Notes under the pieces: generated by a model
The model's database searches: none
What the model saw: only the letters and a program-made list of their open reading frames with translations
Told to the model about the DNA's origin: nothing
Origin: Syntrophomonadaceae bacterium
GTDB taxonomy: Bacteria > Bacillota > Dethiobacteria > DTU022 > UBA8154
Direction of reading: 5' to 3'
Assembly (NCBI GenBank): GCA_003563385.1
Contig: PWRZ01000040.1
Location: 1-33,091, forward strand
DNA: 33,091 nt
Shown here: positions 1 through 8,237 of the stretch, piece by piece
Layout of the letters: every line of letters begins with the position of its first letter
Numbering within the stretch: the stretch's first letter is position 1
Program-made: the position numbers and the translations under genes

Positions 1-71
1 ATATAGTCGATATATGCCGGGAGATTATCCATGCAATCCAGGCAGCCGGGTTGTTTCACAGGATCAGTCAT
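1..71 (-). CDS. Possible anti-sigma-factor (zinc-finger type), 5' part only
   Basis: On the minus strand an ATG at 71-69 follows a GGGGAGG ribosome-binding site (plus-strand 82-88) and opens a frame that runs off the window after about 23 codons. The visible peptide begins MTDPVKQPGCLDCMDNLPAY. The short spacing of Cys residues followed by an LPAYID-like stretch resembles the start of zf-HC2 anti-sigma proteins. The gene starts only 26 bases after the stop of the sigma-70-like gene, the usual place for a cognate anti-sigma factor. The role is inferred from position and a very short peptide; it could equally be an unrelated small protein. Confidence 0.45.
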   Translation of the reverse strand, partial: MTDPVKQPGCLDCMDNLPAYIDY

Positions 72-97
72 AAACCGTATGCCTCCCCATGATTTGA

Positions 98-1144
98 TTA
101 CTTCTGCAGGTCTTTTACCAGTATTATTTTTCCTTCGTTACGGCGCACCCTTACCGCCGCCCGCAGCCTGCTTTTATCTTTCGGAGTGCGGGGAAGGGAA
201 AGGTCGTCTTCGATGCCGCGCGCAGTCCAACCGCGCATTTTGCCGATTTCCCGGGCCAGGTAATCGCTGTAATGCGGGTTATGTCCGCCTTTCTTGCCAA
301 GGTCGGCTATTTCTGCTGCAGGAAACGAAAAAGGCGGGGGATTGAATTCATGGCCGCTTCCGACCAGTTCGGTGTATTCCAGGAAGAAATCAGCAAAATA
401 ATCGTTCCAAAGAATCCAGGCTCGTTCCAGTCTGGGGGAACATTTTCCTTCGGGGATGCCAGGCTGCTCTGCTTTTCCCTGTCTAACAAGTTCCATTAAA
501 AATTTTAACCGGCGGTGCAACCAATCGCTGTGCTCGTGAGCCTTTTCCGGTTGGCCACAGCTTTCATCGGCATACAATTCCTGGCTGGAAGGGCCTTCAT
601 CAAATGGCTGTCCTTCCCAGGAAAAAACCTTTGAGCCGGGGCGCTCGCCGATTAACCCTTCTTTTCTGGCCTGCTGCAGAATTACATTATTTAGAACAGC
701 CATAACCCAGGTTTTTAATGAAGAGTGCCCGTTAAACTGAAGGAGGGATAATTTGCTGACCATGATTGTTTCTATCGTTGCTACAAGGGCATCCTCGGCA
801 CTGAAAAAAGTGCCCAGCCTGCCATAGCGGCTGATCATCTGATGGGCGACCCTGTACAAGGGGCAGGTCTGCGGACGGGACATATCATGAGGCAAAAGGA
901 GCCGGTACACTTCAGGAGCGTAGCGGTCAAAGACTCTGGCAACCTGCTCCACAAAAACAGAAAAGTCCCGATATGTATTTTTAACCCTGGTGGACTGCCA
1001 GTGATTAATCACCGCTTTTTCCACATCATGTATGAACGTGTGTCGATTTTTATAAAAATAGCAATCCTCAGCAAAGCCATCTCTTTCATAAATCCTGTTG
1101 ACCACTTCGGCTACTGTTTGTTTAATTGATGCAGCATCATGCAT
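98..1144 (-). CDS. Sigma-70-like (region 2) protein, atypical
   Basis: This 348-residue protein probably acts in transcription initiation or is a derivative of a sigma factor. Residues about 95-162 resemble sigma region 2: a helix around LYRVAHQMISRYG, an AEDAL segment, and FNGHSSLKTWVMAVLNN, which matches the conserved region 2.3/2.4 pattern 'F.G.SSLKTWL..I..N'. The first 95 residues form an unfamiliar helical extension. The C-terminal part is unusually long, and a region 4 helix-turn-helix is not obvious; residues about 295-335 (LAREIGKMRGWTARGIEDDL) may be a degenerate one. Typical ECF factors are about 170-200 residues, so this is an enlarged form. A possible anti-sigma gene follows directly. 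The ATG start at 1144 is supported by a GGTGGTG sequence upstream. I am confident it is a real gene and moderately confident of the sigma relationship. Confidence 0.6.
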   Translation of the reverse strand: MHDAASIKQTVAEVVNRIYERDGFAEDCYFYKNRHTFIHDVEKAVINHWQSTRVKNTYRDFSVFVEQVARVFDRYAPEVYRLLLPHDMSRPQTCPLYRVAHQMISRYGRLGTFFSAEDALVATIETIMVSKLSLLQFNGHSSLKTWVMAVLNNVILQQARKEGLIGERPGSKVFSWEGQPFDEGPSSQELYADESCGQPEKAHEHSDWLHRRLKFLMELVRQGKAEQPGIPEGKCSPRLERAWILWNDYFADFFLEYTELVGSGHEFNPPPFSFPAAEIADLGKKGGHNPHYSDYLAREIGKMRGWTARGIEDDLSLPRTPKDKSRLRAAVRVRRNEGKIILVKDLQK

Positions 1145-1235
1145 TACAGCACCACCTATGGAAAAACATGCGCATATACACCTGCTCCGATACTTACATA
1201 ACGTTCATTAAATTTTACCATATTTTCAAACCGTG

Positions 1236-1247
1236 TAGAATATTCTA
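1236..1247. promoter_or_regulatory. 12-bp perfect palindrome upstream of the sigma-like gene
   Basis: TAGAATATTCTA is a perfect palindrome about 90 bp before the sigma-like start. Read on the minus strand, it is part of an imperfect direct repeat: an AATTAG...AGAATA...ACGGT pattern occurs here and again about 35-40 bp away (around plus 1280-1300). This could be an operator or a promoter element for the minus-strand gene. No convincing -35/-10 pair was found. Confidence 0.3.
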
Positions 1248-1315
1248 ATTCGTAAAAAGCAGTGCCTTTTTGTTGAGCGACCGTGGTATTCTACTAATTA
1301 TTCTCCTGGCAGCCT

Positions 1316-1801
1316 TTATAAACCGCCGTTTTGGCCTTCCAGGAGTAAAATAACTTCTTCCGGCAGCTCGCCCATAATTCTGGTCAGGATATACTTTTCC
1401 GGGCTTCCCGGTGGCAGTCCCAGGTAGGTGGCAAAGTCCGCAAACGCTGCTTCGATATTACCGCTGTATGCAAAAGCCATCCCCCGGTAAAAGTAAGGTT
1501 CCCTTAGTTCCGGGGCAAAGTTTATCCTTCTGTTAAACATTTCTACCGCCTGGTCATATTTGCCCAGGTTTTGCCCAGGTATAGAAAGGCCCGTCCTGCG
1601 GATAAGCGAGAAGGCAAAGCTGATGTCCAGGGCAACGCTCCGCTGCTGAAAAACGATAAAAAGTCCCACGGAGCCGAGCACTTGCAGAGAAGCTATCAGC
1701 AGCCATAAGGTGAAATATGCCTTCACCAGGCTTTCGGAAATCTCAATTTCGTATGCCAGCGCTTCAAAACGCTGCACCAGATAGCTTAATTCCTTCTCCA
1801 T
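1316..1801 (-). CDS. Membrane-anchored TPR-like protein
   Basis: A 161-residue protein of unknown role. Residues about 1-25 are helical and charged, about 28-52 form one hydrophobic membrane segment (YFTLWLLIASLQVLGSVGLF), and residues about 80-135 contain a tetratricopeptide-like repeat (YFYRGMAFAYSGNIEAAFADF). TPR units usually mediate protein-protein contacts. The ATG at 1801 lies inside the end of ylzJ, overlapping it by 16 bases, so translation is probably coupled. It is the last gene of the tepA-ylzJ operon. There is no strong Shine-Dalgarno site, consistent with coupling. No specific family was recognised. Confidence 0.6.
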   Translation of the reverse strand: MEKELSYLVQRFEALAYEIEISESLVKAYFTLWLLIASLQVLGSVGLFIVFQQRSVALDISFAFSLIRRTGLSIPGQNLGKYDQAVEMFNRRINFAPELREPYFYRGMAFAYSGNIEAAFADFATYLGLPPGSPEKYILTRIMGELPEEVILLLEGQNGGL

Positions 1802-2010
1802 TGTAGCTGAATTTCTGTCCCTGGCTGCAGCCCGGGATGGAGATAGTCGTTGATATTATTGCTGTACAGGCGCACGATCCTGGCCCTTGAAGCAGATATC
1901 AGCTCTACTTCGAGTGTCCCCCCTTGGTAAGGTATCTGGAGGTAATGCCCCTTTTTTTCTTCGCTGCCCTTCAGTATTATTTCCAGGGGCAGCGGTGTGT
2001 ACAGTACCAT
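1786..2010 (-). CDS. ylzJ: YlzJ-like protein
   Basis: A 74-residue protein resembling the YlzJ-like family of Firmicutes, short beta-rich proteins that start with a 'MVLYTPLPLE.I' motif, as here. Family function is not established. In Bacillus the gene sits between tepA and spoIIIE. Here it follows tepA by 72 bases on the same strand, which supports the name, but spoIIIE lies elsewhere (4889, opposite strand). The 3' end overlaps the TPR gene by 16 bases. Its ATG is preceded by a CAGGAGCTG Shine-Dalgarno sequence. Confidence 0.75.
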   Translation of the reverse strand: MVLYTPLPLEIILKGSEEKKGHYLQIPYQGGTLEVELISASRARIVRLYSNNINDYLHPGLQPGTEIQLQWRRN

Positions 2011-2082
2011 TTTTTTCAGCTCCTGAGTGCCTAAGCTACCTGTATCCTGTCTACCTTTCTATCTTTCTAAGAGGCCGGCTTA

Positions 2083-2835
2083 TCATTCCCCGTCGTTCGC
2101 TTTGATCAGCTCTTTCAAGGTGTTCACGGCATCCCACAGCCCCCCGACGGCGTCGATCAAACCCAGGTCTACCGCTTCCTGTCCCACCAGGACCGTGCCG
2201 ATGTCCCGGCCCAGCTGACTGGTATTGAACATCAGCTCCTTGTACTTTTCTCTGGACATCTTTGAATTTTTACTGACAAACTCTATTACCCTGTCCTGCA
2301 TTTTGTCCAGGTACTCAAAAAACTGGTATATCCCAATTATTTGGCCGGCCAGCCTGATGGGGTGGATTGTCATTGTCGCAGTGGGTACAATGTAGCTTTT
2401 CTGGCATGAGATGGAAATGGGCACGCCGATAGAATGTCCCCCCCCGAGCACCAGCGATACTGTCGGCTTGGATAAGGTGTTGACCATCTCAGCTATGGCC
2501 AGACCTGCTTCTACATCTCCGCCGACAGTGTTGAGGATAATCAGCGCCCCCTTGATGTGGGAATTTTGTTCCACGGCGACCAGCTGTGGAATAACATGCT
2601 CGTATTTGGTAGTCTTGTTTTGAGGTGGCAGGATAAGATGGCCCTCGATCTGTCCTATAATAGTGAGGGTGAAGATTTCGTTGTCCGGTGAGGGGATAGT
2701 AAGCTGGCCCAATTTTTCAATGTTCCTTTCGGAAGGCCCGCTGCTATCCTGTTTTTCTTCCGGAGGCGTACCGGACGGCTCTTTAAGGGGTGGATCCTGT
2801 ATGTGCGGGTATTCTTCGGAGCTGTACTGGCCCAA
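2083..2835 (-). CDS. tepA: ClpP-like serine protease TepA
   Basis: A 250-residue protein of the ClpP/crotonase fold, TepA branch, a Bacillus protein described as translocation-enhancing. A proline- and charge-rich N-terminal tail (about 1-45) precedes the protease domain (about 50-245). The nucleophile region reads GGGHSIGVP with the probable catalytic Ser at 135, and the histidine region reads TATMTIHPI with His at 158, matching TepA rather than housekeeping ClpP. The chosen start is a TTG at 2835 with AGGAGA about nine bases upstream. It is first in the operon with ylzJ and the TPR protein, transcribed divergently from the phosphate-transporter-like gene. Its substrate cannot be told from sequence. 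Confidence 0.88.
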   Translation of the reverse strand: MGQYSSEEYPHIQDPPLKEPSGTPPEEKQDSSGPSERNIEKLGQLTIPSPDNEIFTLTIIGQIEGHLILPPQNKTTKYEHVIPQLVAVEQNSHIKGALIILNTVGGDVEAGLAIAEMVNTLSKPTVSLVLGGGHSIGVPISISCQKSYIVPTATMTIHPIRLAGQIIGIYQFFEYLDKMQDRVIEFVSKNSKMSREKYKELMFNTSQLGRDIGTVLVGQEAVDLGLIDAVGGLWDAVNTLKELIKANDGE

Positions 2836-2996
2836 CTTTTATCTTCTCCTTTCTCTGTACTATTCTCTCCAGGAATGTCGTTATTATTAGCTGCCAGGCG
2901 GATAATGTAACGGCGGCAATATGTTCTAACAAAAGCGCTCTATGTATAAAATTTTAAGCGGGGAGCAAATAGCTGTTGCTGGAGAGGGGCCTGTCA

Positions 2997-3941
2997 ATGC
3001 TCCTATTAACCGTGCTTAAAATTATAGCGGCCCTTTTTCTGCTGCTTGGCGGAATAAAGTATATCAGCACCAATTTAAAGAGAATATCCGGTGGAGCACT
3101 GGACAGATTTTTGCAGAAATATACTTCCACGACGCCGGGTGCGTTTACGGCCGGATTTTTGGCCACGGCCTTTTTACAGAGCAGCAGTATGGTAACTGTA
3201 ATAGTGGTCGGCTTTATCAACGGAGGTTTTCTGAGCTTGAGACAGGGCCTCTGCATAGTTATCGGTTCCAACCTGGGGACAACCATTACGGTCCAGTTTT
3301 TTTCCCTCGATACCGGGTTTCTCATAATGCCCCTGCTTGCAGCGGGGGTTACAGTGCTGTCGCTGGAGGCGCTGTTTAAAAAAAATTATGGTGGAAGGGT
3401 TATCCTGGGGGCTGCAGCGCTTATTGGAGGCATTGAACTGCTCTCCTACTCCTTGAAGCCGCTCTCAGATACACCGTGGTTTACAGAACTGCTTAGCTTT
3501 GGCAAAGATGAGCCCTGGAAAGGAGTGTTAACGGGGGCAGGGGCAGCGGTACTGATACAGAGCAGCAGCGTTACCATCGGTATGGTAACGCTGCTGGTTA
3601 AAGAAGGGGCCCTCAGTGTATCCGAAGCCCTGGGCATGGTCCTCGGGGCTGATATAGGCACCTGTATTACTGCTATCCTGGCCTCCACAGGCACAGTTCT
3701 GCCCGCCAGGCAGGTTGCGTGGGGGCATTTTATTTTCAATATGATGTCACTGCTGCTGGTAGTGCCGGCATGGAAATATTTCCTGATGCTGCTTGCTCTT
3801 ACTGCAGGCGATTTTTCTCAGCAGGTGGCCAATGCTCACTTCATATACAACCTGGCCGGCGCCGCCGTGGCTCTTCCTGTAGTTGACATTTATGCATATA
3901 TATTGCAATATATCATCAGGGGCACAAAACGCGCATTTTAA
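2997..3941 (+). CDS. Na/Pi-cotransporter family membrane protein
   Basis: An integral membrane protein of about 314 residues related to the NptA/YjbB Na+-dependent phosphate transporter family. The diagnostic duplicated QSSS motif is present in both halves (AFLQSSSMVTVIVVG and VLIQSSSVTIGMVTLL), each followed by a glycine-rich 'GSNLGTT' or 'GADIGT' stretch. Eight or more hydrophobic segments are visible. The PhoU-like cytoplasmic C-terminal domain found in longer members is absent, so it is the short form. I chose ATG 2997 because GGAGAGGGG lies seven bases upstream; an in-frame TTG at 2976 has no such site. The substrate (phosphate) is inferred from the family. Confidence 0.82.
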   Translation: MLLLTVLKIIAALFLLLGGIKYISTNLKRISGGALDRFLQKYTSTTPGAFTAGFLATAFLQSSSMVTVIVVGFINGGFLSLRQGLCIVIGSNLGTTITVQFFSLDTGFLIMPLLAAGVTVLSLEALFKKNYGGRVILGAAALIGGIELLSYSLKPLSDTPWFTELLSFGKDEPWKGVLTGAGAAVLIQSSSVTIGMVTLLVKEGALSVSEALGMVLGADIGTCITAILASTGTVLPARQVAWGHFIFNMMSLLLVVPAWKYFLMLLALTAGDFSQQVANAHFIYNLAGAAVALPVVDIYAYILQYIIRGTKRAF

Positions 3942-4021
3942 TAAAAGAGGAGAATTAATAATTACTGCAGAAGTTTAAGTTGATATTTCAACAGTTATAA
4001 AACGGGGGAGAGGCGATTAAA

Positions 4022-4813
4022 ATGAGCTACCTGGAGGCGGCACTGCTTGGACTGCTGCAGGGACTGACGGAGTTTTTGCCTGTAAGCAGCTCCGGCCACC
4101 TTGTCATAGCGCAGCATTTTCTCGGCGTAACCCAGCCCGGCGTAACCTTTGAGGTGCTGGTCCATTTCGGGACCCTGCTTTCCATTGTGTGTGTTTTCTG
4201 GCAGGACATTTACAACCTGCTGAGGGGGTTCCTCCACGATGAACGTGAAAAGAAACTGCTCATACTCCTGCTCATTGGCACCATCCCGGCCGGTGTGATG
4301 GGTTTACTGCTGGGGCCTTTTTTCAAAGGGCTTTTTGACAGGCCTGATCTGGTCGGTGTCACGCTGCTGGTTACCGGGTTGATAGTGTGGATAATAAACA
4401 ACCTGAAACTGGAAAAAAGAGAAATAAAGGACATGTATGCCCTGGACGCGCTGGTAATAGGAATATTCCAGGGAATAGCCATTATACCGGGTATATCCCG
4501 CTCCGGTTCCACCATTTTGGGATCTCTACTTAGGGGGCTTGACCGGGAAACGGCCATCAGGTATTCCTTTCTCCTGGCGCTGCCAGCCATTGCCGGTGCT
4601 ACTTTCCTGGAATTTTGGGAGCTGCTGGGATCGGGAGAAAGGGTGGAATACCTCTACCCGTACCTGCTGGCCACAGTTGTCGCTTTTGTTTCCGGCATTT
4701 TTGCGATCAGGTTATTTATCGGGCTTTTGAAAAGAAGGCGCTTCTTTTATTTTTCCTATTACTGCTGGCTTGTGGGGATTGTGACAATAATATTTTCAAG
4801 TTTCCATTTTTAA
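4022..4813 (+). CDS. uppP: Undecaprenyl-diphosphatase (UppP/BacA)
   Basis: A 263-residue polytopic membrane enzyme that dephosphorylates undecaprenyl diphosphate, recycling the lipid carrier of peptidoglycan and wall-polymer synthesis; loss or gain of it changes bacitracin sensitivity in other bacteria. Both catalytic signatures are visible: GLTEFLPVSSSGHL near residue 15 and PGISRSGSTILGSLLRGL near residue 157. The length is typical of the family and several hydrophobic helices are evident. The ATG follows GGGGGAGAGG at normal spacing. It lies between a phosphate-transporter-like gene and the DNA translocase, all on the plus strand, with no terminator seen in the 80-base gap upstream. Confidence 0.95.
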   Translation: MSYLEAALLGLLQGLTEFLPVSSSGHLVIAQHFLGVTQPGVTFEVLVHFGTLLSIVCVFWQDIYNLLRGFLHDEREKKLLILLLIGTIPAGVMGLLLGPFFKGLFDRPDLVGVTLLVTGLIVWIINNLKLEKREIKDMYALDALVIGIFQGIAIIPGISRSGSTILGSLLRGLDRETAIRYSFLLALPAIAGATFLEFWELLGSGERVEYLYPYLLATVVAFVSGIFAIRLFIGLLKRRRFFYFSYYCWLVGIVTIIFSSFHF

Positions 4814-4828
4814 AGGTTAAAGGGGTTT

Positions 4829-4862
4829 TTTGTCGAAATATAACTTTGTCGAAACGTATTGT
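4829..4862 (+). promoter_or_regulatory. Tandem Spo0A-box-like repeats before the spoIIIE/ftsK gene
   Basis: The 10-mer TTTGTCGAAA occurs twice, at 4829-4838 and 4845-4854, exactly 16 bp apart. Each copy holds a perfect match to the Spo0A box core TGTCGAA. A TATTGT hexamer at 4857-4862 could serve as -10; the first TTGTCG would then sit 21 bp upstream as a -35-like element, a wide spacing reminiscent of Spo0A-activated sigma-A promoters such as spoIIG. The site lies 27-60 bp before the chosen start codon. Binding by Spo0A is inferred. Confidence 0.5.
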
Positions 4863-4888
4863 GGAATCTCCTGCGGGGTGTAAGCGCT

Positions 4889-7219
4889 ATGGCATCCAAA
4901 AAGAAAAAGAGTGTCTCCAAAAATTACAGCCGTAAAGATGAAACCATGAAAAGGCAGCTCTGGGCCGTTTTTTGGCTGGCAGCGGCCGTATTTATTTGCG
5001 CCGGCACACGCTTTACCGCGCAGACCGGCATGATGGGCAGAGTTGTTAATGTTGTTTTTGGGACAGTTTTCGGTGAAGGAACGGTGGCGCTTCCATTCCT
5101 GCTGGGTGCGGCAGCCATAGGGCAGCTTTTTTCTGAACGGATTGAAAATTTAAGGAACCGCTTTTACGGCCTGGCCATCATATTCTGTCTCTTTGTTGTC
5201 TCCCTGCACTTGAAGCTGACCTTCCAGCATATCGAAGTAATAGCCGGGGAAGGCTTTTACAGCTCTATTTTGGGAATGGTGCTTCAGGGACAGGGAGGGG
5301 GACTCCTCGGTGCCCTGCTGGCAGTTGTGATGCTGTTTTTATTCAAGGACCTGGGCAGCTATATCGTCATCAGTGCTCTCGGTGTTGTGGCCCTGCTGCT
5401 CGTAACGAACAGCTCCTTGCTGGAGATTCTGCCGGAAATGTGGAGCATTCTAAAGAAAGCGGGCCGGCACCTGTGGATTGTCTTCAGGGATTTGGTCGGG
5501 GTGAAAAACGGGCTGGATAAACGGCATAACCTCAAGGAAACTTATACCATTAAAGGGTACGAGGCCAAGGAATACGAGGCAGAAGAAACAGTAGAAGAAA
5601 GCGAGAAAACCACCGCCGCTGTGCTTGCCGGTGAAAAGGAGCGAAAAGAGCCGCTCCTTTCGCGTGAACATTTTACAGGGACGGAAAACGGGGATGCCGG
5701 TGAGGGCGACCAGGAAGCCTCCTCCACCGACCTGGCCCGCATAATTGAAGAGAACAGGCCGTTTGAAGATTACAAGCTTCCCCCGGTCAGCATACTGACC
5801 AGGGTCGGCAGGCTGCGCGATTACCAGCAGCAGAAGGTTATCCAGGAAAGGGCACGGGCCCTCGAAGGCACCTTTGAGAGCTTTGGGGTAAAAGTGAAAA
5901 TAAAGGAAATACAGACCGGGCCCGCAGTTACCCGTTTCGAGATCCAGCCCGAAACGGGTGTAAAGGTAAGCAAGATATTGAGCCTCAGTGACGACCTGGC
6001 CCTGAACCTGGCTGCCTCCGACGTGCGCATCGAAGCGCCCATACCCGGGAAGGCGGCAGTGGGCATCGAGGTGCCCAACAAGATAATATCCCTCGTTTAC
6101 CTGCGCGAGGTGCTCGAGGACCCCCTCTTTCTCAATTCCAATTCTCCTCTAATTACCGGCCTGGGTAAGGATATAACCGGAGTCCCTGTATTTGCGGATC
6201 TTTTGAAGATGCCCCACCTGCTCATCGCCGGTTCTACGGGATCCGGTAAGAGCGTCTGTATCAACACGATCATCTGCAGCATTTTACTGAAAGCGACCCC
6301 CTGGGTTGTGAAGTTCCTGTTTATCGACCCCAAGCTTGTGGAGCTGAGTATCTATAACGGTATTCCGCACCTGGTGTCGCCTGTGATCACTGAACCGAAG
6401 AGAGCTTCCGTTGTATTGCGCAGCATGGTAAAGGAAATGGAAAGAAGGTATGACCTTTTTGCCCAGGAGGGGGTCCGGGATATAAGCAGGTATAATGAGC
6501 AGGTCAAAGGCAACGGCGGGGACGGTCTTGAGCAAGCCCTGCCCTATATAGTGGTCGTTATAGATGAGCTGGCCGACCTGATGATGGTTGCCCCATCAGA
6601 GGTAGAAGATTCCATAGTGAGGCTCTCCCAAATGTCGCGTGCTGCCGGAATACACCTCGTCATTGCCACTCAGCGCCCTTCTGTGGATATTATTACCGGG
6701 CTGATCAAGGCTAATATAACATCGCGAATCGCCTTTGCCGTTTCTTCACAGGCTGATTCCAGGACTATCCTGGATATGGGAGGCGCTGAAAAGCTCCTCG
6801 GGCGCGGGGATATGCTCTACTACCCTATCGGTATGCACAAGCCCATGCGGGTGCAGGGTGCTTTTGTCAGCGAAAGGGACATATTTAACATTGTCGAATT
6901 TATTAAACAGCAGGAGAGCCCCGTTTACCAGCAGTCTTTTTTCTCAGAGGAAATGGGAGATGATCTCTCCGTGGAAGAAGATAAAGAAAGTGACCCCTTG
7001 CTAGCGGATGTAGTTGAGCTTATAATACAGACAGGATGTGCATCTATATCGCTTATCCAGAGAAGGTTCAGGGTTGGCTATACAAGGGCGGCGCGGCTGA
7101 TAGACGAGCTGGAGCGTATCGGTATAGTAGGACCGTATGAGGGGAGCAAACCGCGCCCGCTTTTAATGAACAGCGAACAGGCCGCCGCGGTTCTTAAAGA
7201 AAAGCTCAGGCGGAATTAA
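4889..7219 (+). CDS. spoIIIE: DNA translocase SpoIIIE/FtsK
   Basis: A 776-residue membrane-anchored, ATP-driven double-stranded DNA pump that clears chromosomes from the division or sporulation septum. Visible parts: four hydrophobic segments (about residues 22-190), an acidic linker (about 200-285), the FtsK alpha/beta motor with Walker A GSTGSGKS near 450 and Walker B YIVVVIDELADLMM near 553, ATQRPSVDIITGLIKANI, and a C-terminal winged-helix gamma domain (about 700-765, ISLIQRRFRVGYTRAARLIDEL) that reads oriented DNA motifs. I chose ATG 4889, which follows a GCGGGGTG site, over the in-frame TTG at 4859. Tandem Spo0A-like boxes lie upstream, favouring a sporulation role, though a vegetative FtsK role is not excluded. 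The RodZ-like gene follows closely. Confidence 0.95.
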   Translation: MASKKKKSVSKNYSRKDETMKRQLWAVFWLAAAVFICAGTRFTAQTGMMGRVVNVVFGTVFGEGTVALPFLLGAAAIGQLFSERIENLRNRFYGLAIIFCLFVVSLHLKLTFQHIEVIAGEGFYSSILGMVLQGQGGGLLGALLAVVMLFLFKDLGSYIVISALGVVALLLVTNSSLLEILPEMWSILKKAGRHLWIVFRDLVGVKNGLDKRHNLKETYTIKGYEAKEYEAEETVEESEKTTAAVLAGEKERKEPLLSREHFTGTENGDAGEGDQEASSTDLARIIEENRPFEDYKLPPVSILTRVGRLRDYQQQKVIQERARALEGTFESFGVKVKIKEIQTGPAVTRFEIQPETGVKVSKILSLSDDLALNLAASDVRIEAPIPGKAAVGIEVPNKIISLVYLREVLEDPLFLNSNSPLITGLGKDITGVPVFADLLKMPHLLIAGSTGSGKSVCINTIICSILLKATPWVVKFLFIDPKLVELSIYNGIPHLVSPVITEPKRASVVLRSMVKEMERRYDLFAQEGVRDISRYNEQVKGNGGDGLEQALPYIVVVIDELADLMMVAPSEVEDSIVRLSQMSRAAGIHLVIATQRPSVDIITGLIKANITSRIAFAVSSQADSRTILDMGGAEKLLGRGDMLYYPIGMHKPMRVQGAFVSERDIFNIVEFIKQQESPVYQQSFFSEEMGDDLSVEEDKESDPLLADVVELIIQTGCASISLIQRRFRVGYTRAARLIDELERIGIVGPYEGSKPRPLLMNSEQAAAVLKEKLRRN

Positions 7220-7263
7220 ACAAAGACTTTTTGAAGCCCTTATTAAACCAGAGGGGGGCATAT

Positions 7264-8109
7264 TTGTTGAAAGAAATCGGTGAACAATTATGCAGGGCCC
7301 GGGAAGAAAAAGGCATTTCCCTGGAAGAAATAAGCAGGCAGACCAAAATCCAGCCCCAGTACCTGGTAATGATGGAAAAGGGAGATTTTTCTGCCTTTGC
7401 CGGGGAGGTGTATGTAAAAGGAGCCCTGCGCAATTATGCTGAAGCGGTGGGCCTTGAGCCCTCCGAAATTATTTCTCTTTACAGGGAGTTGACCGGGGAG
7501 AGGGGGGCCCCCCCGGAAAAGGACATCAACAGGGAAAAATCTGCGGTGGGAAAACCGATCCTGGTACAGAAAGAGAGCATTCCTTTTTCTATCAATATGC
7601 TGGTATGGATAATTCTGCTTGTTGCTGTGGCCGGGGGCGGGGTCTGGTATTATTACCAGTCCCAAACCAGGGGTGAAGAAACGGGAATGCCCTTTAATAA
7701 CGAAATCTATAATGATGAAGAGGAAGAGGCGCCGTGGAGTGAACTAAACGAAGACGAGGAGGACGAACCGGAGACAGTGGAGCCGCCGCCGGTAGAACCT
7801 GAACTGGCAGCCCTGGAAACCGGCGAAAGGGAAGCGGTCTACCTGTTAAAAGGAGCAGAACAGAAGGACATCAACATCAGCTTTACTGCCCGGTGCTGGG
7901 TCAGGGTAGAGCAGGACGGGAGGCTGGTTGAAGAAAAGAACTACGAAGCCGGGGCTGGCATGCACATCGGGGACGGCAGTGAAACGTGGATCCGCCTGGG
8001 CTTCCCGGCCGCCGCAGAAGTAACAGTGAACGGGATCCCGCTGGAAAATTTATCATTGATCAGCAGTCCTTTTAATGTTACTATCAGGAAAGCCCCTCCC
8101 CAAAGCTAG
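7264..8109 (+). CDS. RodZ-like HTH membrane protein
   Basis: A protein of about 281 residues with the RodZ/YmfM layout: a cytoplasmic helix-turn-helix (about 2-65, KEIGEQLCRAREEKGISLEE), one transmembrane helix (about 112-135, MLVWIILLVAVAGGGVWYYY), a very acidic Glu/Asp/Pro linker (about 145-190) and a C-terminal beta domain of the DUF4115 type (about 195-275, ARCWVRVEQDGRLVEEKNY). RodZ proteins link MreB and the cell-shape machinery to the membrane. The start is TTG 7264 or the adjacent in-frame TTG 7267, both behind GAGGGGGG. It follows spoIIIE by 44 bases, and rimO and pgsA lie downstream, an order common in Firmicutes. Confidence 0.85.
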   Translation: MLKEIGEQLCRAREEKGISLEEISRQTKIQPQYLVMMEKGDFSAFAGEVYVKGALRNYAEAVGLEPSEIISLYRELTGERGAPPEKDINREKSAVGKPILVQKESIPFSINMLVWIILLVAVAGGGVWYYYQSQTRGEETGMPFNNEIYNDEEEEAPWSELNEDEEDEPETVEPPPVEPELAALETGEREAVYLLKGAEQKDINISFTARCWVRVEQDGRLVEEKNYEAGAGMHIGDGSETWIRLGFPAAAEVTVNGIPLENLSLISSPFNVTIRKAPPQS

Positions 8110-8237
8110 TGCCCTGTCAACAAAGATTTGATCGGTAAAAATAAAAACAGGAACAAAGTTGCCTGGTAGAAGTACCGTTTTTTGACCTTGCAGCATGCCT
8201 GTATTATCCTGGTCCTACAGGGGAACTAAACTCTATT

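Noticed and set aside
31-345. Plus-strand open frame of 104 codons at the left end
   Set aside because: It lies antisense to the sigma-like gene, has no ribosome-binding site and a composition unlike a real protein.
6890-6900. TTGTCGAA inside spoIIIE (and a similar one at 25191 in the biotin carrier gene) as Spo0A boxes
   Set aside because: Single copies inside coding sequence, expected by chance; only the tandem intergenic pair was kept.
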